NCBI GenBank assembly: GCA_037783545.1
Contig: JBBELK010000058.1
Span: forward strand, 496,001 to 560,000
DNA length: 64,000 nucleotides
Direction: 5' to 3'
Source: Henricia sp. BOLD:AAB3569
Lineage: Eukaryota > Echinodermata > Asteroidea > Spinulosida > Echinasteridae
Shown: positions 53,969 through 64,000 of the stretch, piece by piece
How the letters are laid out: each line of letters starts with the position of its first letter
Position numbering within the stretch: the stretch's first letter is position 1
Translations under genes and position numbers: made by a program
Notes under the pieces: generated by a model
Databases searched by the model: none
What the model was told of the DNA's origin: nothing
Seen by the model: the letters and a program-made list of their open reading frames with translations, nothing else

Positions 53969-54976
53969 ATGGAAGGCTTGGATAACTGCAACAACACATT
54001 GGACTCGTCCAACAAAGTGTATATTAACTACACACAACGAGTGGTTTTAGCAACAATTGTTGGTGTTGTCGCCATCACCGGAGCCGTGGGGAACACGTTG
54101 GTCGTAGCTGCCGTAATTGTATCCAAGAAACTCCACCAAGCAACAAATATGTTCGTTGTTAATCTTGCGATCGCGGATTTGCTGACGTGTGTTTATATCA
54201 TGCCCTTCGCTATTCTGTCTGTTCTGAGCATGGCCTGTTGGCCACTGTCACTGGCCTCGTGCAAATCAGCGGCGTTTGTGTTTCCTGTTTGTCTTGGATG
54301 TAGCATTAACAACTTAACGGGCATCGCTGTCAATCGCTATCTCATCATCAGAAGGAATAAACCTGCATACGGCAACGTCTTTCGTCGTAACTGCATTATT
54401 CTTTCGATACTCCTCACGTGGCTGCTACCCGTGGGTTTTGTCACCGTTTTCTCCTGTACGGATTGCGTCATTCTCGGCTTTGACCCAAATTATTCTCTTT
54501 GTGGTTTTGATTTTGACAAGACGTCCCAAGCATGCATGATGGGTCTCATAGCCACGCTCGTTCCCGTTCAGTTTTTCGTCATTTTTATGAGTTACGCCCT
54601 TATCTTTCAACGCATTAGTAGTCACTCCAAAAGAATGCGGCGTTTCGGCGGTCCTTTGAGAATCGCCATTGAGCTGCAAGACCACCACCGGACCACGCAA
54701 GACGAGGGACGCAGACCAAACAACGATATTCAGCTGGAAGTGACGAAGAATCTTCTCTGGGTGCTCTGTGCGTTCGTTGTGTGCATTACGCCATTCAGTA
54801 TTAGTATGCTGATTCCGAATATGGAGAAACTTGTTCCATTTGCGCTGATGATTCTTTCCGCGAACAGCTGTTTAAACCCCCTGATTTACGCGGCCAGGCA
54901 CCCTGATTTCAAGAAAGTCTTTTGTTGCATCATCAAGGGAAAATTCTCACGCATACCGAACAAGATTTGGAAATGA
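53969..54976 (+). CDS. Class A (rhodopsin-like) GPCR with NRY motif
   Basis: A seven-helix plasma-membrane receptor of 335 residues in one exon. The ATG at 53969 has a favourable AAAAAATGG context; the frame stays open upstream but has no ATG there. Visible: N-glycosylation sites at Asn8 and Asn20; TM1 with GN at 41-42; LAIAD with Asp70; Cys98 and Cys178 as the likely disulfide; NRY at 122-124 in place of DRY; Trp151 in TM4; Pro199 in TM5; CITP at 272-275 in place of CWxP; NPLIY at 303-307; paired cysteines 319-320 in a short tail. NRY is typical of melatonin receptors and of the Tre1/Moody/GPR84-like group; NPxxY in TM7 points to the second, because melatonin receptors have NAxxY. The ligand is unknown. 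An AG acceptor at 53769-53770 suggests a 5' untranslated exon. Confidence 0.93.
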   Translation: MEGLDNCNNTLDSSNKVYINYTQRVVLATIVGVVAITGAVGNTLVVAAVIVSKKLHQATNMFVVNLAIADLLTCVYIMPFAILSVLSMACWPLSLASCKSAAFVFPVCLGCSINNLTGIAVNRYLIIRRNKPAYGNVFRRNCIILSILLTWLLPVGFVTVFSCTDCVILGFDPNYSLCGFDFDKTSQACMMGLIATLVPVQFFVIFMSYALIFQRISSHSKRMRRFGGPLRIAIELQDHHRTTQDEGRRPNNDIQLEVTKNLLWVLCAFVVCITPFSISMLIPNMEKLVPFALMILSANSCLNPLIYAARHPDFKKVFCCIIKGKFSRIPNKIWK

Positions 54977-55081
54977 CCACAGTAACAAAAATGAACACTT
55001 TCATGAGTAAACTACATATGTACGGTACACATCTGCTGAAGAGTGGTTGTGGGTTCGCATCCCACCTGTGTACACTTACTT

Positions 55082-55290
55082 GAAGATGAATCTAGAAACA
55101 CGAGAAAATTGCAATGTCCTGACTGAGATTCGAACCTAAATCCTTGGCATACATCGTGATTGTTGCGATGCTCCGACGGGATGCCCAGATAGCTCAGTTG
55201 GTAAAGCAGTTGGCCATGTATGCCAAGGATCTGTGTTCAAATCCCAGTCGGGGCACTGCAATTTTCTCGTGTTTCTAAATTCATCTCTAA
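55082..55290. repeat. Foldback built from two opposed tRNA-like halves
   Basis: The right half is tRNA-like (TAGCTCAGTTGGTAAAGCAG, then GTTCAAATCCC). The left half is its inverse (GAGATTCGAACC, ATCCTTGGCATACAT), and the outer parts also pair (GAAACACGAGAAAATTGCA with TGCAATTTTCTCGTGTTTC). Confidence 0.85.
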
Positions 55291-57145
55291 TTGTCAATCC
55301 TATCATATACCCCATTGTACTTACTTAAAGGGAGAAACAACACTTTTAATTCTAAAATAAATGCTATTAACTACATGTACATATTGCGAGAACTATGTTT
55401 AGCATTAGCGCGCGTGTAAGTTTCAACCCTGCGTGTCAAAGCTTCTTTTCTTTTTCAAAAACACAATGCACTTAGACACGCACCGTCTTGTCAAACTGCT
55501 GTTGACAGCAGTCAGGGCTCGAACTTCACAACGACATCAACGTTGCCATCTTTTCCCGGTACTTTTGGCTACAATGCCCCTGGATTGTAGGCAGTAAATA
55601 CTGTTGGCTTCATATCAACTTTACTTTATTGCTTGGAATCTGCTTAAAAAAAACAACAAACAAAAACAAAAAGCGAGAGAAAAAAACCTGCATCACTGAC
55701 GCTAAACATACATGTACATGTAGTTCTTCTGTCCAAATGCCAAACTGCAAAACATGAAGCATATTTTTCAAATAGCCAGAAGGGATGCATGTACGGTTTT
55801 ATAAAAATTAACTCACACGTACCACTTTTACCGTACATGTATAATGCTGGTGAGATTCTGGAGAATTAAGCAACTCTCTGTACATGTACATGTAGTAGGT
55901 GTGTTCTATTCATTTGAAAATTCATCTTTTTATTGTAAAACCTTCTTATTATTTCGTCCGTTTACATTAAATTTTAAAACTTTGTTATCAGATATACATT
56001 TTCATTCTCTCTATCTCTGGGACTTGTCACAACCCTCGAGTTGGTCAGAAATTTGATTTGATCATTTGCATTTTTTTTTTCATCAGTTCAACCTTACTTT
56101 TAAGGCCTTTTCTCACTAGACAAAATCTCAGGGGTGGCCCCGGGGCGACGCCCCGGGGCGACGCTGGGGTGAAAATAAGCTCTGATTGCTACTGTCCAAA
56201 AGGGTATTTTGTCTGGAAAATTAACAACTTAATGTGTTTTTTTTTTAATTAAGTCTTTTGCAAAAGACTTTTTTACCCTAAACTCAACACAAAAGCCATG
56301 AATGGATTTTTCAAGTTTTCTGAAGTAAATGTATTACTGCCTCTATGTGGCTGAAATAATGTACAAGAACAATATTCTCATACTTGTATTAAAGTTTTTT
56401 GAAAAATAGCTTTTTCAACATGACAAATTACATTTTTAAAAACTATTGATAAGCCTTTTTATCTTTGGAACTGCAGGGTTTGTAGTCGAGTCCATCACAA
56501 GTCTAGAGCCGATAAAATCACAAGTCCGTCACAAGTCCGTCACAAGTCCAGTAACAAGAAGCAAAGGATGAACACGCACAAAAGAATGCCTTTGTTGGAG
56601 TTCATTTGAATAGCTTGTGACTTGAATTAAGACCCAGTTGTGGTGAACTTGTGATGGACTTGTGAGCCAAGAAGGATGAGTTACTTTGTTGGTGTCTTTC
56701 TTTTGATTTATAATGGTTTTATTCCCAGATCATCTATAGGGCCTTTAACTCAGTTTGGCCTCACCATAAAATCTTTTACACAGGATGGCCCTCAAAAAAA
56801 TGCAACAGTTCCAAAAGTTGTCACTCTGAGAAACTACAATATTTTAGGCATACATGTAAATTTGTTATTGCAAAATGCATTAGCAGTGTTCTCCACAGTG
56901 TTCTGTCCGGGTGCGCCGAAGTCGCTCAGCAGGGGGTAGGGTTAGCGGTAGCATGCAGCAGCGGTCGCGGTGTGCACGCTAATATTTTATTCTGAGGAAC
57001 CTCACACTCGATAAGCTTTGCTTTTTGTGAGCTCCCCCCATACTACATGTACATACCTTATTATACTACAGTGTATTAGTAAAATTGTAATTCTTCTTGA
57101 GTATGGAAATAAAGTGAACTGAACTGAATTTGTAAGGAAAAGATT
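55291..57145. other. No gene seen
   Basis: Includes a GC hairpin at 56131-56166 (GGCCCCGGGGCGACGCCCC) and a short tandem of CACAAGTCCGT near 56497-56550. Open frames are short and unsupported. Confidence 0.5.
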
Positions 57146-57511
57146 AAAGGAGTGTGACCAGATCACTTTTTTTTACCCATAACTCCCCAGGACTTACCTT
57201 ATGGGTCATGAGATTTTTATATCATAACATCCGTTATATTTTTCTGATTACGAAACTGAAACTCCCGCGCTTCTAGGCCGCATATTTCCGAGGATATCGT
57301 CGAAAATCCACCGATTATTTGTAAACTAATTTTCCAGTATCAACGTTTATCCACTGAAAGTCGACTCGATAGTTTTGTTCAATTTTTTACTGGAAATCGC
57401 AAATGTTTTCGGGTTTTTGGGACATGGGAGGTGTGTATGGGAGTTACTTGATAATATTGGTAAGTTGCATCGAAAACTATTTTCCAGAAACTCTGGTCAT
57501 GCTCCTTTAAA
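57146..57511 (+). mobile_element. Repeat family C relative with both ends
   Basis: TTAAAGGAGTGTGACCAGA at the left and TCTGGTCATGCTCCTTTAA at the right are inverse, flanked by TTAA. The inner text matches 10735-10880 in reverse. Confidence 0.85.
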
Positions 57512-58256
57512 ACTGAAAAAAAGATAGATTCCGCTAATAATATAATAAATCATCATTGCTCCTCATATCCCTAGATCATTGACATTGCCATGGAAACGTG
57601 TTATTAAACCATGCTGTCCCATCTTTCAAGCCAGTCTGTGGAGGCAATTAAATTTGCGCAGGGAAGCGTGACTTGCCGAAAGCGTGGCTTATATTTGGCG
57701 GCACTGACATATTTGTCAAAACTGTTACACTCTCCTGGCAATAAATCATTTAAAACAATCCTCTTTTCTTGAAGAGGATATCAATAGAATCCATCACATT
57801 AGGGAAATTAATATTTGAAAGTATCTTTTTAGTGTATTACTGGGTTTTTTTCAATTATTAATAAATGCACACTTTATTGTATTTTTATCCTATATCCGGG
57901 TCTTTGCACTGGATGAGTATAAGCCTGTGCAATAGTGGGTAGAATTGGACACGCTGTGCGCTCTCTGGATCGCCCAACACCTGTGCCATTATAATGCACA
58001 CAACAAATAAATTCAAAACGGTACCAAACTATTTTTTTCTGCAAGTCTCGCTTTGGTTACGTTCATTATAATTACATGTAATAGGAGAAAAGGGAAGATG
58101 GCCGCGCCACGATAAAGGTCTATAGTACACAAGAAAGCTTCAGTTTGCCACGTTTTTATCAAAATTTCACCGAAAAAAAACAAACAAAAGATGAGAATAT
58201 GATGTATCCGATAAGAAATTTGACATTCTTAATGATGTTTTTGACCTGACACAGGG

Positions 58257-58370
58257 TTTCTCCAGATAAATTAAATATTCTTCTGAAAGCCATCATCCTG
58301 TGTGATAGCTTTAAAACTATCACACAGGATGATGGCTTTCAAAAGAATATTCAATTTATCTGGATGAGAA
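58257..58370. repeat. Near-perfect hairpin
   Basis: The left arm with ATCATCCTGTGTGATAG and the right arm with CTATCACACAGGATGAT pair over about 50 bp each around a CTTTAAAA loop. No element ends beyond the hairpin. Confidence 0.85.
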
Positions 58371-58590
58371 ATTAATACGACAAAATATGGACTTTGAGTG
58401 CCTTGGGCCTCCCTTTCCAAAACTATGTACAAATCACCAGCTACACGTACCGGTACTAATTGAATTAAATCCAACATGGTGTCAATAGGAAAAACAGATT
58501 TCATTAACAAGTAATTTATACACGTAGTTGATTTAGTGCACGGTGCAGTGTCATCATGGACAGACCTTTATTCTTGTCATTTACGCTTAA

Positions 58591-59124
58591 GCCTAGCGTA
58601 CATCGACATTGCAACTGGAACTAAGCAACTCAACTGATCAGTTGCTGTCGATGTGTGCGTAACGCGCACATCGACAGAAACTGATTAGTTCCGCAACTAG
58701 CGGCAACTGGGAGCATCCAGCTATACATGTATCTACATTTCCAGAGCGCGCACATCGACACAGCAACTCGGTAAAGCGCAGAGTGCATTGACCTTTCAAC
58801 TGGAAGCAACTGGGCTTCCAGTTGCTGTCGATGTGCGCGCACGTGATCAGATGCACGCGTGCAACTGACAGCAACTTGTTGCAAGTACGTGTACATCGAT
58901 GCAACTGACTGCAACTAGGTACAACTACATGTAGTTGCCAGAAAGTAGAACATGAGCAACTCGCGGCAACTGGGTTTTTTTTTAGTTGCCGGTAGTTGCA
59001 AGTGCGCATACATTAACCTTTTTGAGCAACTGATCAGTTGCTCCTAGTTGCTCCCAATTGCTCCTAGTTGCCAACACCAGTTGCCACTAGTTGCTTCCAG
59101 TTGCAAGGTCGATGTACGCTAGGC
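58591..59124. mobile_element. CAACTG-rich inverted-repeat element H, full copy
   Basis: GCCTAGCGTACATCGACATT at the left, GGTCGATGTACGCTAGGC at the right. The interior has dozens of GCAACTG and CAGTTGC words and repeated CGCACATCGACAG. Uninterrupted counterpart of 28594-29074. Confidence 0.9.
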
Positions 59125-59856
59125 AGGTGATATAGCTTGATCCATCTTCAACAGATTGAATTAGAAATACTGTTGAGGAAGGGGACAACAGCGTAGCCAA
59201 GGTTCTCTCCATAGGGGGCGACTAGGGGACCTGTGCTGGATGTTACTAAAAGTGTTGATACCAATGGTAACAAACACCACAGGATCTTTTTCCATGTAAA
59301 ATGGTAACTTTGTGGGAGAAATTGCCAAGTAAAGGTTTTTTTTTTTTTTTTTTAATTGTCTGCAGACAATTATTTTGTTACCATTCATTCAACACAAAAA
59401 CCATACATTGATTTATTTTTATGGTTTTCTGAAGTACCTGGATGAAAATTTCTACAAGGGCAGACAATAAATTTATCAACATTATTCTTTAGAACTTTAG
59501 GTGATGCTGTTGTTCCTGTATTTAAAAGTTTTCTAATCATGTAATCTGTCCTTAATCAAAGACTGGTTGTTATTGATCAAGAAATCAAAATGTTGTCGGG
59601 ATCGATATCTAATGACCCTCAGTCATGTCTCTGAGCATCTTTCTCTAGAGGCATGTAAGGCCCCCAAAAGAAATGATTCTGTCTCTGGTCAGACTGAACT
59701 TCCGTAATTGATGCAGTTTTTTTTCCCTCTTTTTTTTTTCCCCCTCTTTTTTTTCCACCCCCTCCATCGCACACAGATTTATACACAGTATGCCTATAGT
59801 AAACTTGCAGAGCCGTCACAACACTGACTGTTCTGGGAGTTTTCACTTAACAAACA

Positions 59857-60114
59857 ATGGACACCGAAATAAGTGGAATATTTCAGTATTCAGCTCAGAC
59901 ACGCTCTAATTCACGATCGCAATTCCTTGTTGTGTCGCGTGAGAACTATCCGTCATTGTTGCTGTTGATTAAACAACCTCATACCCACTATCATTCGTTC
60001 TCATTCGATATCAGCATCGTCCGAATCTATTGCCCTGAGTATGAGGTCGAGCTGCCTGGGAAAATACATAGACTTGTTCCCTACGTAGTCTACAGGATTG
60101 ACGATCAGTCCTGA
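59857..60114 (+). CDS. Small ORF, 85 residues, unknown
   Basis: A true ATG (ACAATGG context) opens an 85-residue frame with mixed codon use, reading MDTEISGIFQYSAQTRSNS and ending VPYVVYRIDDQS then TGA. It has no signal peptide or membrane span and no domain I recognise. It is flanked by a CT-rich tract upstream and a GAGGGCGC-type repeat downstream. It may be a single-exon gene, a retained repeat fragment, or chance. Confidence 0.3.
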   Translation: MDTEISGIFQYSAQTRSNSRSQFLVVSRENYPSLLLLIKQPHTHYHSFSFDISIVRIYCPEYEVELPGKIHRLVPYVVYRIDDQS

Positions 60115-60507
60115 AAATGTGAGGCACTGCGGCAATAGAGGGCGCTGTTTTAGGTGCCGAAAAAAAAAGAAGGATTGACGCACATGCTTGAAATCGACGC
60201 GCGCGCTGACCAGAGACAGAACATCTTTATTTTGCCTACTACAGCTTTGGTATTGATCTGCTATGGAGGTGATCTGCCAGTATGTACTTCAGTTTGATTT
60301 CAATAATTACAATGGAGTCGTTAACCTCCAATAATATCTTATTCACAGGCAATGTCAATCATTCATGGCCTTAAATAAAATGGCCTGCCTTGTTCAGAAA
60401 TGATTTGGCCTCATTCAAATCCACTTAATGACACTTGTGTCTAGATATTTTAATGATAGTTTTAGACATAGAGTACATAAAGAAATCATAGGCCTTTTTC
60501 CACTGGA

Positions 60508-60868
60508 GAGTGTGATCCGAAACTGGTTAACACTGGATGAAAATTTCAAAATTTCCTAAATTAATCAAAGTAATACCTCGAACAGTAAAGAAATGTCCAT
60601 ATTTTACAATCATATTACAAAAAATTAACAGAATAAATTTGTGCCATCACATTTTCAAGAAATAGTTGAAAAAGCATGTAAAAAAATTGTAGTTTTTGTT
60701 AATTTTATTAATTGTCCGTCCCTCACGCATAAAAACAACCTCTGCATAAAACTGAAAAGTCAATTTCAACATGTGATAAACTGGGTGTGTGTATTAACAT
60801 CTTTAGTTTTCATTTGTTGTATTGACTAACTGACTAAGGAAAGGCATAATTTGTAATTGGATCACGCT
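60508..60868 (+). repeat. Dispersed repeat family J, copy 2
   Basis: Inverted ends AGAGTGTGATCC and GGATCACGCTCT; body shared with 36737-37112. Confidence 0.85.
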
Positions 60869-61304
60869 CTGGACGAAATCTTGGGGTTGCCTCCAGGGCG
60901 ATGCAGGTGTTAAAATAAGCCTTGTTTCCCACTTTAAATTCCCATTCTGGAGCCACCCCAGAAATTGCTCTTTCCTAGGGCGAGTTCAACCATGATCGGG
61001 ACCAGGGTTGAAAATTTTGACCCTGGGGCGAGACACTTTAACCGAGGCAAGAACGGTTGTGTGAAACGGCGCAGCCTGGATGATTTCGCCTCGGGGTGAG
61101 CAATGGCGAAGGTTACACTTGAAAGCGTGCTACTGTTTGAATCAATAATTTGCGTCATGACCATAACAAAAGCACAGCACGAATGTCGTGCATCTTTTTA
61201 TACATGTCCGTGCTACATTGTACAGTACATAGCATTATTTTTGACGGATCTAGTGGCTCTCCCAATTCTTTTTTGGTAACTCTTGGGCTCTTGAACTTTC
61301 TATA

Positions 61305-61944
61305 TATATGTGAGCCGCTCCACCGAAAGTAGGCGCTTGTCGCACAGGCCAGAACTGAGATAATGGCTAATTTATGCATGTATGTCAAGTAGGGCATTTT
61401 TTATCAATACCAGGATTTCTGCATTTGACCACCTACCTAATCCATCTATCACCTAAAGAAGTTTAAGTGAATAAATATTACATTTTTTTCAGTGTTTTTC
61501 TAAAGTACATGTACCTTCATGAAACTAGGAATAATTTGGCTAAAACACTGGGAAAATCACCGATATTCCATGCTTATTTTCGTTGCCTTCGGCAGGGGTT
61601 GGCACTATATCCCATTCACTACAACTGTACATGTAGAAGAACACGTTTTCCTATAGGTATAAGGTATTTGGAGTCAGAATTTGCATGGTTGCTAAGGACT
61701 TTATGCCTTAACAGAAGTACAACCTTCTCTATAGACATGATAGAGGCCATTTTTCTCTAAAGCGCTTCTTAAAAAATTGTGCTCTTGGTCATCACGGAAA
61801 TGGTCATAACTTGGTAAATTTGACGGATTGACACAATGTTTGTAGTTTTGTGAAGCTTATAATATACTCTATCTGATTAAGTCATGAGCTACATTTTCAT
61901 TTTGTTATGCAAGAGCCTACTTTTGGTGGAGTAGCTCACATATT
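61305..61944. mobile_element. Inverted-repeat element K, copy 2
   Basis: TATGTGAGCCGCTCCACCGA with AAGTAGGC at the left, and GCCTACTTTTGGTGGAGTAG with CTCACATA at the right. Confidence 0.85.
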
Positions 61945-62495
61945 CTTCCAATACATATGTACCTGTCCCAGTGCAAAAACCAGTCTCTTTGGTGAAAACA
62001 TTTCTACCCAGTTTTTCTAAAATGAAAAACATGTACAGCACACTGTACATGTACCGGTAAGTGGTCTATTTTAAAACACACATGAAGCAAGACTTGAACT
62101 TTTTCAAAGCACATTTATCAACATTATATGTACTCAGTGTTTTCTAAGACATGTATATTAGTATGATATACGTAACTATGTCTGCTCTTGAGTGGAATTA
62201 GGACCGTGCGATGCAAATGCCTCAAATTGCTTGACTGCTAATCTTGTCTGTGGTGAGGGATTAGTTCGAGTCCTGCATTAGGAGTTGATCGAATGCAAAT
62301 CATGAGGCAAGTGGTTATAAATTGTACTTTCGGCTTGTTTACTTAAAGTCCTGAGCAACGGACGTACTTGTACGTGTGTACTTAAGGTCTGCATGTTATT
62401 CAATTAGGTTGTTAACAGTACTTCAATGCATGCAATGAGCGTCCTAGACTGTGAACAGCATTCACGTGAATAAAGAAATGGTCTACCAGCTGAGC

Positions 62496-62622
62496 TATAG
62501 ACCGTATCGAATAGCCGCCATTTTGTGGGGCAGTTTCTTTGTTCCTTGAGGACATGCATGGTTGCACATATTAAGTAACGAAAGGTGCCCCACGAAATAA
62601 CGGCTATTCGATACGGTCTATA
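62496..62622. mobile_element. MITE family B, copy 3
   Basis: TATAGACCGTATCGAATAGC at the left, GCTATTCGATACGGTCTATA at the right: perfect 20-bp inverted ends. Confidence 0.9.
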
Positions 62623-62889
62623 ACTTAAAGGCAGGCCGTAAGCATCAATAGACCAGGGGTGAATTGCAATAAAGAAAAGTTAGGATGTCCTACATGTAAC
62701 TCTGATATCAGTAAGACATCATATTTTTGTCTTGCAGTAAAAATTTGTGTCCTAGGACACATAAAATTTAAGACACTATAATATGTCGTAAGTTATGTCT
62801 TTAGAAAAAAAATTATATTTCCTGCTTAATTCCGAGAAAAGGAGCCTTGTGGGATGAAACGTTTGTTTTTGATAGATTTCTTTTATAAG

Positions 62890-63298
62890 TGGTGTTCCCA
62901 TTGGACTAATTTTGGTAAAACTCCCGTGGTTGTGCGGGAGAGTAACAAAATTTAGTCCAATCGGGACACACGGAGAATTAGCGTCCCTGTAAAGCTACCG
63001 CGACCACGATGTAAAACTTACAGGGTAAAAGAGTCCGTGGAAACTTTCCGCTCAGCTGCGGGAGTTTTACAGGGCCATCGAAAAGTCCAATGGGAACAGT
63101 TTCGCCCTGTAAAATTAACACAATCCTGCAGTAAACGATGGGCCTGCATGGCAAAAGTTTACTGCAAGGTCGCGGTAGCTTTCCGCATGGGCACTGAAAA
63201 CAATGGGAACGCATGGGAAGATTACACGAAGGAATGTTACCGAAGGTCGCGGTAACTTCCCGCGAGGCAGCGGAAAAGAAAGTCCAATGGGAACATGC
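62890..63298. mobile_element. Inverted-repeat element
   Basis: GTGTTCCCATTGGACTA at the left, AGTCCAATGGGAACATG at the right. The interior has GTCGCGGTAAC, GGTCGCGGTAGC and GGGAGTTTTAC words in both directions. Confidence 0.75.
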
Positions 63299-64000
63299 CT
63301 TTAAACTCAATTTTTTACGGTTCAAGTTTGGCCTATGTTAATTATGAAAGTTTTCTCAACTTTTTTCACGCCACTACCACACGTACAGCCGGCAACAACG
63401 ACCGGCAAGTAATACGCACGCGCGACGGTATGGAAACTCTGCATGTGTTTGAAACACCATTCACAACAGTAAAGACATACAAACATTTATGTCTTAGCTA
63501 AGACGTCATAACTTTTGAATGTTGCAAGACATTTTTCAATGAGTCGTACATGTAGCTAAGATGTCATAAATTCAGTTAGACTATATTATGTGTCTCAGAC
63601 TTACATGTAAGACTGTTATATTGCAATCTATCCCAGGATCTTGACTATAACGGCTTATTTCTACTGGGGTCCTAACACATAGATAATAACCCATAAACAA
63701 TAACAAATACATATAATAACTGGCATAGCTGGTAAAAATTAATAAAAATGGGTGATAGGCAAATTACAAATTTTACCAAGAGGCAACATGTTCTTTCACT
63801 GCCCTCTTAAATTGTTAAAAGCTATTGGAACATTTGAACATTGTGACACAAGTAAATTCCATTCATGAATTCCCGTATAAAAAAAATACATTGCACTCTT
63901 GCCCTTTCATTCTTGGAACGACAACATTTATAAAACTACCCTGGTAGAATAATTATGCAAATCAGAAACCTTCCTAAATTTTTGACATAGGTAGTCTGGT
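63299..64000. other. No gene seen
   Basis: AT-rich end of the window. Short ORFs without splice support. Confidence 0.5.

Noticed and set aside
54425-54700. Minus-strand ORF inside the GPCR
   Set aside because: Antisense shadow of a clear receptor frame.

Overview
The window looks like nuclear DNA from a deuterostome invertebrate. An echinoderm, perhaps a sea star, is my best guess, inferred from the abundance of the CATGTA word, SINE types with tRNA heads, and proteins that are clearly metazoan but distant from vertebrate ones. It is AT-rich, intron-rich and crowded with short inverted-repeat elements. No bacterial features (operons, Shine-Dalgarno sites, CRISPR) are present. Coding exons were found by joining open stretches at GT/AG splice sites with matching phase.

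Layout. (1) 1-3142: upstream or intron sequence of a betaglycan gene, full of repeats. (2) 3143-18578, plus strand: eleven exons of a TGF-beta type III receptor (betaglycan, TGFBR3). They cover the orphan domain, ZP domain, membrane span and cytoplasmic tail; the signal-peptide exon is not in the window or not recognised. (3) 18579-30026: a gene-poor spacer of SINEs and TTAA-flanked palindromic elements, with one unexplained exon-like piece at 29180-29255. (4) 41249-30027, minus strand: nine coding exons of the S-phase kinase CDC7 (559 residues). (5) 41250-42604: a compact divergent promoter with an E2F-like site, serving CDC7 leftward and an unidentified lysine/arginine-rich protein gene rightward (exons 42605-42649 and 47149-47400, continuing beyond what I can trace). 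The first intron of that gene holds an inverted-repeat element carrying a roughly 190-bp satellite with a 595-bp higher-order period. (6) 53969-54976, plus strand: a rhodopsin-class GPCR with an NRY motif, coded in one exon. (7) 55-64 kb: repeats, foldback structures and one small ORF of uncertain status.

How the parts relate. As I recall the human map, TGFBR3 and CDC7 are neighbours on 1p22 in the same tail-to-tail orientation, so this pair looks like conserved microsynteny. I see no functional link between them. The other strong theme is mobile DNA: at least a dozen short elements lie between TTAA sites, and a decayed piggyBac-like end with the start of a transposase ORF sits at 15395-15826, which offers a plausible source of the mobilising enzyme.
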